5,262 bases of DNA from JAKQHY01 sp034429675 (lineage in GTDB: Bacteria; Chloroflexota; Anaerolineae; B4-G1; SLSP01): assembly GCA_034429675.1 (NCBI GenBank), contig DAOUFX010000558.1, positions 1 to 5,262 of the forward strand, in the 5' to 3' direction. The notes beneath the pieces were generated by a model that was given only the letters and a program-made list of their open reading frames with translations, was not told where the DNA came from and did not search any database. Positions 1 to 5,262 of the stretch are shown piece by piece (the stretch's first letter is position 1; each line of letters opens with the position of its first letter). The translations under genes were made by a program, and so were the position numbers.

Positions 1-34
1 GCGGGCGAGGTGACTCGCCCGCATAACCTTTTTT
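1..34 (-). terminator. Hairpin terminator downstream of the propeller gene
   Basis: A perfect inverted repeat has a 9-bp stem (1-9 with 14-22) and a GTGA loop at 10-13. It lies 10 bases beyond the stop codon of the propeller gene. On the plus strand a run of six T (29-34) follows the stem after six bases; on the minus strand the same run is an A-tract just before the hairpin. That layout is common in bidirectional intrinsic terminators. The minus-strand T-tract would fall left of position 1 and is not visible, so termination in the gene's own direction is inferred. It may also serve a convergent gene arriving from the left. Confidence 0.7.
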
Positions 35-2933
35 AATTCTCCAACGATTGCCGGTGGAGCGGCGCTACGTCCAGCATGACGATCATATCCAGTTTTTCCG
101 GCAATTCGAGGCCGGCGGGGACGGTGAGCGTGATGCTCGCCAGGTTGCCGTTGGCGTCTGCCGCCGCGCTGAGATTGGCGCGGTAATCGAGGGAGACGGC
201 TTCAGTGTTGGCCGCATCCAGCAGCAATATGCCGGGACGATGCGCGGCCAGCGGATAGACGGCGCCCGGTTCCAACGCCAGGGTGACCGAGACGACGCCG
301 TCGCGAGAGCCTTTTGGCGGAGTGTACGTCACATTCTGAACCTGCACCCCGGCAGGCGGAACGGAGGATGGGCCATTGTACGAACGCCCGAGGTAGGTTC
401 CCGACACCAACAACTTTTTGTAGACATCGTTGGCCAGCCCGGCGGCGACGAGGTAAGGCCCAAAGGTCGGAACCTTCAGCGCATCGGCGTCGGCGTAGAG
501 CGTGGCGTCAGGCAAGAAGAACCCGTTGTCATCATACTGCCCACGCAGCTCAAAGCGGTTGAAGGGGATGGGAATGCCGGTGATGGACATGCTCAACGCG
601 CGGCTGGCGAGGATGAAAGCGCCGCCCTTGTAAGATCCGCTCAGGGGCAAAATAAAGTCGGAGTCGGGGTCGGGGAGCAAGGCGCCGGTTTCATCGCGTT
701 GCGCGCCGATGATCCAGACGACAGTCTTTGCGCCCTTGCCGCTCTCCTCCGCCCCCGTCGCGGCGATGCCCATCATCCAGTCCAGATAATCGAACCCGAT
801 CTGGTTGAGGCTGGGCAGCATCGCGGGAACAGGGACGGCGAAGCGCGTCCATTCGCCGGTCGGGGCCGGCGAACCGACGATGTTCATCGTGCGGAACGAC
901 AGCGTCTGCGTAAAATGCCCGGTCTTGCGCCCGCCCAGCGTCAGATTGCCGATGGCCGTCCCGCCGGTGTAATAGTTGCCTTCGATGGCGAGCTGATAGA
1001 GCGTTCCCGTTTCGAGGAATCCTTCGGGAATGATGTGCACGTAGTGACCATCGGCCGATTTTTGCACCGCAAAGGGAAAGTCGGGGGTGGCCGTGATGCT
1101 CAGCGCATCCTTGGGGCAACCCACCAGCTTGTTGCAGAGCGCGGCGTCCACCGTCTCGCCATCCTGCCGCACCAGCAACCGCAAGGTCAACAGCGTGGCC
1201 ACCGGCACGGTCGGCGTCCCCTCCAGCCAGGTATTGCCGCCCGGTGTGACGTAGAACATCCCGGCAGCCGTATCGGGCAAATTCTCCTTCGCGTCCGTTT
1301 CACAGCGCGAGTCAGGGGCGTGAAGACAATAATCGTAAGGAACATACCACACCTGTCCATGTTCCCCGCCGATGTAGACGCCGGTGACGCCAAGAGCGGG
1401 AGAGCCGTTGAGATCGTTGCGATCTCTCAGTTCGGAGTCGGACGAGGTGGTGTTGTAGGACCAACGCCGCGAGCCATCGGCGGCGTTGAGCGCGTAGAGC
1501 TTGCCATTCCCCGCCCCGAAATACACGATGTCCTCAGAAGCCGCGTCCGCACCGGCGGCCCCGGCATCAGTCGCGACTGTGTCGGTAACGGCAGCGGTCG
1601 TCGCTCCCGGTAGCCGCCCCACCACCGGCGACGAGCGAATCGGGTCGCCGACGTCGTAACGCCACAACAGCGCACCGGCGGGATCCAGCGCGTAGAGATT
1701 GCCGTCCGCCGAGCCGACGTAGATCGCCGCCGTGTTGCCGTCGGCGTCCTCGGCCAGCGCGGCAGAGGCGTAGATGTGATCGTTGGTCTTGAATCGCCAT
1801 TTGACCTTGCCGGTGTCGCCGTCCAATGCGTAGAAGTAGCTGTCAAACGAGCCGATGTACACCGTACCGTCCATGCCGACGGCGGCGGAAGCCGCGATGA
1901 AGCCCAGGGTCCGTTTGCGCCAGAGCTCTTTTCCCAGGGCGTTGACCGCGCGAATGAACGTATCGTTGGATCCCCAGTAGAGCGTCCCTTTGCCGCTGAT
2001 CCCGGCCTGCGACCAGTTATTCGCGCCGGTTGCGTAAGTCCAGCGGAGTTTGCCGTCAGGATTGATCGCATAGTAGTTGAAGTTGGTATTGCCCGCGTAG
2101 AGCACACCATCGTACCCCACGGCGATATTGCCCTCCCACCAATTGTTGTAACCGGTGTGCGGCGCGACGCGCGCGTCGAAGCGGGTCAACTCCAGACCAT
2201 CCAGCATGCGCAAGACGTACAGGAACCCGTCGCCGGAGGGGAAAATCACCACATTGCCGGGCAGCAGCGCGCCGGACGAGTCAATGATCTCGCCGGTGGG
2301 GAAGCGCCATTTCTCCGATCCGTCGGAGTTGATGGCATAGAAATTATGGTCGGCCGAACCGACGTAAACGACGCCGTTCGCATCCACAATGGGCGTCGAG
2401 AAAATGCCCTTGCCGGTTTGGAAAGCCCACGGAGCGTCGCCGGCGTAATTGGCCGGAAACAGGGCGCCGCCGGTGTTGCGTTGGTCGCGGCGGAAAGTGG
2501 GCCAGGGCGAGTCCGCCAGCACCGGCACGGTGTAGCCATAAGGCTCCGAGGGCAGCCCGGCTATCTGCACGACGAACGGAACCGTGTTGGAACGCCAGCG
2601 GAAGCCGAAGGTATTTCGTTCGGCCCGAATCGTCCCGCCGGCGCAGGCATCCGGCAACGTGAACGCCAAAGTCGTGGGCGTCCAGACCTCCGCCGGAGCC
2701 ATACAGTTGGGGTCGCTGACCGTCAGGGTCACGTCGCCGACTTTCGCGCCGAAGTTGTACCCGGTGATCACCAAAATCCTCTCGTTGTCCACCACCGTAA
2801 TCGGATCAATGTGCGGCGCCAACAGAGCGTATGCCAGCCCATACACCAGGGCCAGGACGGCGAGCGTGGTAAACCCGCTCACCATTTGCCATTTGAAACT
2901 TAATTTTTGAGGAGTAGTGTTATTTTTCTTCAT
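33..2933 (-). CDS. Exported/membrane-anchored IPT-TIG and PQQ-type eight-blade beta-propeller protein
   Basis: This 966-residue protein has a basic N-terminus (Lys 2, 3, 10, 14) and a hydrophobic segment at about 18-39. That segment is either an uncleaved anchor or a signal peptide with a possible A-Y-A site ending at 36. There is no lipobox cysteine. Residues 43-122 resemble an IPT/TIG domain (ITGYNFG at 56-62). The entry motif WPTFRRDQRNTG (144-155) is typical of PQQ-like propellers and precedes eight blade repeats (about 168-535). Residues about 572-682 look like a bacterial Ig-like domain ending in SFRT. Residues 695-966 are beta-rich and not recognised; the last 85 or so may be another Ig-like fold. 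No CxxCH haem site and no adjacent Cys-Cys pair of quinoprotein dehydrogenases is seen, so a binding or structural role is more likely than catalysis. All six cysteines form three close pairs. The ATG at 2933 overlaps the permease gene by 14 bp; the next Met (17) would cut away the basic N-terminus and has no ribosome binding site. The exact function is unknown. Confidence 0.93.
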   Translation of the reverse strand: MKKNNTTPQKLSFKWQMVSGFTTLAVLALVYGLAYALLAPHIDPITVVDNERILVITGYNFGAKVGDVTLTVSDPNCMAPAEVWTPTTLAFTLPDACAGGTIRAERNTFGFRWRSNTVPFVVQIAGLPSEPYGYTVPVLADSPWPTFRRDQRNTGGALFPANYAGDAPWAFQTGKGIFSTPIVDANGVVYVGSADHNFYAINSDGSEKWRFPTGEIIDSSGALLPGNVVIFPSGDGFLYVLRMLDGLELTRFDARVAPHTGYNNWWEGNIAVGYDGVLYAGNTNFNYYAINPDGKLRWTYATGANNWSQAGISGKGTLYWGSNDTFIRAVNALGKELWRKRTLGFIAASAAVGMDGTVYIGSFDSYFYALDGDTGKVKWRFKTNDHIYASAALAEDADGNTAAIYVGSADGNLYALDPAGALLWRYDVGDPIRSSPVVGRLPGATTAAVTDTVATDAGAAGADAASEDIVYFGAGNGKLYALNAADGSRRWSYNTTSSDSELRDRNDLNGSPALGVTGVYIGGEHGQVWYVPYDYCLHAPDSRCETDAKENLPDTAAGMFYVTPGGNTWLEGTPTVPVATLLTLRLLVRQDGETVDAALCNKLVGCPKDALSITATPDFPFAVQKSADGHYVHIIPEGFLETGTLYQLAIEGNYYTGGTAIGNLTLGGRKTGHFTQTLSFRTMNIVGSPAPTGEWTRFAVPVPAMLPSLNQIGFDYLDWMMGIAATGAEESGKGAKTVVWIIGAQRDETGALLPDPDSDFILPLSGSYKGGAFILASRALSMSITGIPIPFNRFELRGQYDDNGFFLPDATLYADADALKVPTFGPYLVAAGLANDVYKKLLVSGTYLGRSYNGPSSVPPAGVQVQNVTYTPPKGSRDGVVSVTLALEPGAVYPLAAHRPGILLLDAANTEAVSLDYRANLSAAADANGNLASITLTVPAGLELPEKLDMIVMLDVAPLHRQSLEN
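1329..2432 (-). repeat. Eight PQQ-type beta-propeller blade repeats inside the propeller gene
   Basis: Eight diverged copies of a V-Y-x-G-S-x-D-G-x-x-Y-A-[IL]-[ND] unit can be read in the protein. Their central strands start near residues 188, 228, 277, 317, 358, 404, 469 and 519. Between them lie Trp-docking motifs at W169, W209, W298, W338, W379, W424 and W491; the blade at about 249 (LTRFDA) has lost its Trp. Copies 1, 5 and 6 are closest to consensus (for example YVGSADGNLYALD at 405-417). Eight copies match the usual eight-blade closure of PQQ-type propellers. Blade 7 carries an Ala/Thr-rich insertion at residues 442-466. Divergence at DNA level is high, so this is an old protein repeat and not a recent tandem duplication. 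Confidence 0.85.
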
Positions 2934-2942
2934 ATTCTCTTT
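2920..2942 (-). promoter_or_regulatory. 14-bp gene overlap with weak ribosome binding site (translational coupling)
   Basis: The propeller ATG (2933-2931) lies inside the last four sense codons of the permease, whose TAA is at 2922-2920, in a shifted frame. The only Shine-Dalgarno-like match is AAAGAG (2942-2937 on the minus strand), three bases from the ATG, which is weak and too close. Start and stop this near each other favour re-initiation by ribosomes finishing the permease, so the two proteins should be co-expressed. The coupling is inferred; the overlap itself is seen directly. Confidence 0.7.
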
Positions 2943-5178
2943 CGATCATTTTGACTTGATAGCGCAACCAGGAAATCGTCACCGGGGCGTAACGGCGGCA
3001 CAGCACCACTGAACATGGGGCGTTCTCGGCCACCCAATCGTCAATCGTGCCCATCAGGCGGTGGTCCGCCGACCACTCCTCCGATGCTCCCATCACGATC
3101 AAGTCGTAAGATTGATTTTGGGCTTCGTCTACGATGCCCTGCCGGACCGAAAGCGCCTCTACCACCTTCAACTCCAGAGTCTCAGGCACTTCCTCCAAAG
3201 CGTCTTCCACGATCTCGTGCAGCATCGCGACGCGGTCTTCCAGTTCCTCCGCTTCTTCAGCCTCATCGGCGCCATTTTTCTGCGAAGGAAGATTCAAATG
3301 CAACGCCGTTACCCGGGCATTGTCCGTCATTGCGATCTCGTTGGCCAATCGCAGCGCCATGCGCGAGTGCGGGCCGCCGCCGACCGGCACCAGAATGTGT
3401 TTGACCGTTCGCAGGCCACGGTCGAGCAACACGGCGACGTTGGTGTGCGCTTTTTTGAGCGCTACTTTCACCGGGTTTTGCGCCAGAGCTTTTGCGTCCA
3501 GGTTCCCCGGCCAGCCGATGAGCAACAGCCGCACGGTACTGCGGCTTTCGATTTCTTCAAGAATGCCTTCGGCAACACTGTTGGCGGCGCGCACCTTGGA
3601 ATACAGCGCGATGTTCCTTTCCGCCATCTCGTTGGCGATCAGGCTAAAAAAGCTGTGTTGCTGGGGCCGGAGTTGGCGCGCCATCCGCTGCGCCATCTCC
3701 ATCGGCAAGTCGGGGCCGACCGGCAACACGCTCATCATACACACGTAGGTATCCTCGCTGCCGTCGGCCACGATGGCGGCGAGGTGCATCAAACTTTTGA
3801 CCGTCTGGGGATTGACCGCGGCAATCAAGATTAAATCCTGATCCGGGGCCGCCTCAACGGCGCGCTCCTTGATCCACCGTGCGATCATCGGCCCGGCGTA
3901 GTAAGCGATCGCCAGGACGCCCAACAATCCGATGCCGAAAAACAACGCGCGAATCTCGGTGAAGGCAATGATCAGAAAACCCGTCCCCGCTGCGATGTAA
4001 GCCGTAAGCGGAAAGAACGGCGCTTTGAAAGGACGGCGAATGTCCGGGTATCGCTTGCGCAGGCGGATCATCGCCAGGCTGGCCCAGAAGAGCACGAACA
4101 AGTAGCCGGAACTGGAGATGTAGCTCAGGAAGTCCACCAATCCGATGGCCGTAATCAAGACGCTGGAAAGACCCACGAACAGAATCGCCATGTAAGGGGT
4201 TCGTAGCCGGCTCAGGCGCGAAAGGGCGCCTGGCCAGGCTTTGTCGCGGCTTAGCGTGAAGGCTTCACGGGTGGCGCTGAGCATCGAAGTATTGATCGAA
4301 GTCAACGTTGCGATCAACCCGCCGATAGCCATCAACGGGATGCCCCATCCGGGCATGAATCGGATCACAGTATCGGTCAGCACCGTTTTGGAGCCGGCCA
4401 GTTGTTGCCAGGGGATGGTGCCCAGGGCGACCAGCACGACGGCAATGTTGATGATGATCACCAGCGTCAGGCTGATCAAAATGCCCTGCGGCAAGACGCG
4501 CTCCGGGTTCTGCGCTTCCTCCGCGTCGTCGGCGATGACCTCAAACCCGACGTAGGCGATATAAATCAAGGCGATCGTCCGCAACAACTTGCTGATGTTG
4601 GTCGGCGTGTCCGGGTAGATAAAAAATTGTCCGTCGGGAATCAACGTGGTCCAGTGAAAACCCTCCGGGCTGACAAAGCCCATCACAACGTAAATACCGA
4701 AAATCGCCAGAAGCGCCGCGCCGAGGAAGATTTGTAGATTGCCGACATTGCCCACTCCCAGAACATTCAAGATCGAAAAGGCAATGATGGTAAAGATGGC
4801 AACCGGGACAATGGGCAGAAACGGAAACAACACGTTCAACGAATAAGCAAAACCCACAGCCGATAACGCTGCAAAAAAGACGCTGGAAAGGCAATCCATC
4901 GAACCGACCAAAAACGACAACAGTCCGTTGCCGTAAGCTTCGCGGACGTAAGTCATCGCCCCGCCGGTCTCCGGGAACGACGTTGCCATTTCGCAATAAT
5001 TGACGGCGATGCTATACGTCAACAGCCCGCCGACCAACAGCGCCAACAACATGGCCGGGCCGGTGAGCGCTGCCGCCTCACCGGTCAGAACAAAAATTTG
5101 CGCGCCGATGGTGCCGGCGGTTCCCAACATCACGATCTGGGCCAGGCCCAGCTGGCGTTTCAATTTACGCTTACTCAT
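2920..5178 (-). CDS. APC-superfamily amino acid permease with C-terminal tandem Usp domains
   Basis: This 752-residue inner-membrane transporter has about 12 predicted membrane segments, roughly at 10-31, 41-61, 86-110, 117-139, 148-169, 200-216, 232-254, 279-300, 329-347, 350-371, 389-406 and 410-430. APC hallmarks are the broken TM1 helix G-T-A-G-T-I-G-A-Q-I-F (19-29, with Gln where most members have Gly), the TM6 motif AYVGFE (208-213) followed by DAEEAQNPERVLP (218-230), and the TM8 loop SATREAFTLSRDKAWP (301-316). After R434 the chain becomes soluble. A divergent Usp domain (about 446-587) is followed by a second (590-730) that opens with VPVGGGPHSRMALRLA. APC termini are normally cytoplasmic, so the Usp pair should face the cytosol. 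Typical APC permeases are 430-500 residues, so the tail adds about 300. Substrate cannot be read from sequence; an amino acid or amine is likely. The start is ATG 5178, behind GGAGG with 7-base spacing. The open frame continues upstream to 5262 but runs through the leader and hairpin. Confidence 0.95.
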   Translation of the reverse strand: MSKRKLKRQLGLAQIVMLGTAGTIGAQIFVLTGEAAALTGPAMLLALLVGGLLTYSIAVNYCEMATSFPETGGAMTYVREAYGNGLLSFLVGSMDCLSSVFFAALSAVGFAYSLNVLFPFLPIVPVAIFTIIAFSILNVLGVGNVGNLQIFLGAALLAIFGIYVVMGFVSPEGFHWTTLIPDGQFFIYPDTPTNISKLLRTIALIYIAYVGFEVIADDAEEAQNPERVLPQGILISLTLVIIINIAVVLVALGTIPWQQLAGSKTVLTDTVIRFMPGWGIPLMAIGGLIATLTSINTSMLSATREAFTLSRDKAWPGALSRLSRLRTPYMAILFVGLSSVLITAIGLVDFLSYISSSGYLFVLFWASLAMIRLRKRYPDIRRPFKAPFFPLTAYIAAGTGFLIIAFTEIRALFFGIGLLGVLAIAYYAGPMIARWIKERAVEAAPDQDLILIAAVNPQTVKSLMHLAAIVADGSEDTYVCMMSVLPVGPDLPMEMAQRMARQLRPQQHSFFSLIANEMAERNIALYSKVRAANSVAEGILEEIESRSTVRLLLIGWPGNLDAKALAQNPVKVALKKAHTNVAVLLDRGLRTVKHILVPVGGGPHSRMALRLANEIAMTDNARVTALHLNLPSQKNGADEAEEAEELEDRVAMLHEIVEDALEEVPETLELKVVEALSVRQGIVDEAQNQSYDLIVMGASEEWSADHRLMGTIDDWVAENAPCSVVLCRRYAPVTISWLRYQVKMIEREYEEK
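2989..3843 (-). repeat. Tandem pair of universal stress protein domains in the permease tail
   Basis: Two diverged Usp folds follow the membrane domain. Copy 1 starts at DLILIAAVN (448-456) and ends at VAVLLDRG (581-588). Copy 2 starts at VKHILVPVGGG (592-602) and ends at APCSVVLCRR (720-729). The Usp nucleotide motif G-x2-G-x9-G-[ST] is incomplete in both: copy 1 reads G555-x2-G558-x9-N568-P569, and copy 2 reads G697-x2-E700-x9-G710-T711. The Asp that usually ends strand 1 is replaced by N456 in copy 1 and by glycine around 600 in copy 2. Copy 2 also has a strongly acidic stretch, about 16 Asp/Glu in residues 636-674. A regulatory or sensing role is inferred from known permease-Usp fusions. 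Confidence 0.8.
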
Positions 5179-5185
5179 ACTTTTT

Positions 5186-5190
5186 CCTCC
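5186..5190 (-). promoter_or_regulatory. Strong Shine-Dalgarno site of the permease gene
   Basis: On the minus strand GGAGG is followed by AAAAAGT and then the ATG at 5178, giving a 7-base spacing. It is the only good ribosome binding site upstream of a candidate start and fixes the start at 5178 rather than at the upstream GTG (5262) that keeps the frame open to the window edge. Confidence 0.85.
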
Positions 5191-5200
5191 CCCCTCAAGA

Positions 5201-5230
5201 AATAGCGCACCAGTGACACGGCAGGGTAAA
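5201..5230 (-). promoter_or_regulatory. Weak candidate promoter for the two-gene operon
   Basis: Minus-strand TTTACC (5230-5225) as a -35 box is followed after 18 bases by GCTATT (5206-5201) as a -10 box, with TG one base upstream of it as in extended -10 promoters. Matches to the sigma-70 consensus are only 4/6 and 3/6. It is listed because, if the hairpin at 5246-5262 terminates upstream transcription, the promoter must lie between it and the permease start, and this is the best candidate seen. Confidence 0.2.
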
Positions 5231-5262
5231 AAAGGCGTGTTTTTCGTGCGGGTACCCCGCAC
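5228..5262 (-). terminator. Edge hairpin, probable terminator of an upstream gene
   Basis: A perfect 7-bp stem (5246-5252 with 5256-5262) has a 3-base loop and ends exactly at the window edge. Read on the minus strand, the stem is followed by GAAAAACACGCC and then six T (5233-5228). The gap between stem and T-run is too long for a simple terminator, unless the stem continues outside the window and includes GAAAAACACGCC as its 3' arm. It precedes the permease leader, so it would close the neighbouring transcription unit. Confidence 0.45.

Noticed and set aside
1329..2432. PQQ-dependent dehydrogenase (quinoprotein) activity
   Set aside because: The repeats are PQQ-type, but no adjacent Cys-Cys disulfide motif, no haem CxxCH site and no quinoprotein catalytic layout are visible, and the IPT/TIG and Ig-like flanks point to a binding or structural protein.
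48..2903. Long plus-strand open frames of 521 and 375 codons opposite the propeller gene
   Set aside because: Both lie in exact codon register with the minus-strand gene. In that register stops arise only opposite TTA, CTA and TCA codons, which are rare in GC-rich genes. Their translations are rich in Arg, Gly and His, with no recognisable domain, while the minus-strand product has clear domain motifs.
33..2933. BamB outer-membrane assembly lipoprotein
   Set aside because: BamB is about 390 residues with a lipobox cysteine. This protein is 966 residues, has no lipobox and carries extra domains at both ends.
2920..2933. Frameshift joining the permease and propeller into a single fusion gene
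   Set aside because: The permease ends naturally after its second Usp domain and a short helix. The downstream protein has its own ATG, basic N-region and hydrophobic export segment, so an ordinary overlapping gene pair explains the junction.
3061..4737. Plus-strand open frames opposite the permease (3061-3834 and 4402-4737 in register, plus others)
   Set aside because: They are shadow frames of the permease, low in complexity and without recognisable motifs or convincing starts.
5179..5262. Extension of the permease to a GTG at 5262
   Set aside because: The extra 28 residues are translated from the leader, including the Shine-Dalgarno site and the edge hairpin. They do not look like an APC N-terminus, whereas ATG 5178 has an ideal ribosome binding site.

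Overview
The window holds one compact two-gene transcription unit on the minus strand, read from right to left. It is bounded at both window edges by perfect inverted repeats that look like transcription terminators. No RNA gene, mobile element, CRISPR array, origin or attachment site is visible. No stretch longer than about 85 bases lies outside a gene.

Right to left, the layout is as follows. Positions 5246-5262 carry a GC-rich hairpin at the window edge, probably the visible part of the terminator of an upstream gene. A short leader at 5179-5245 must contain the operon promoter if the hairpin does terminate, and it ends in a strong Shine-Dalgarno site. Positions 2920-5178 encode a 752-residue APC-superfamily amino-acid-type permease fused to two C-terminal universal stress protein (Usp) domains. 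Positions 33-2933 encode a 966-residue exported or membrane-anchored protein. It has an N-terminal hydrophobic segment, an IPT/TIG-like domain, an eight-blade PQQ-type beta-propeller, an Ig-like domain and a further beta-rich C-terminal region. Its start codon overlaps the 3' end of the permease gene by 14 bp. A perfect 9-bp stem hairpin at 1-22 lies 10 bases past its stop codon.

The organism is a bacterium with a moderately high GC genome, judged by eye. Large multidomain propeller proteins of this style next to APC-Usp fusion permeases fit an environmental lineage such as Chloroflexota (Anaerolineae-like). This is an impression from protein style, not a demonstrated assignment.

Working together: the permease would move an amino acid or related amine across the cytoplasmic membrane, and its Usp tail is a likely cytoplasmic sensor or regulatory module. 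The propeller protein, made from the same message and probably translationally coupled, would sit on the outer face of that membrane. An accessory, substrate-presenting or envelope-scaffold role is possible, but nothing in the sequence proves a functional link beyond the overlap. The most interesting details are the complementary decay of the ATP-binding motif in the two Usp copies, the three close cysteine pairs in the exported protein, and the tight coupling of this unusual gene pair.
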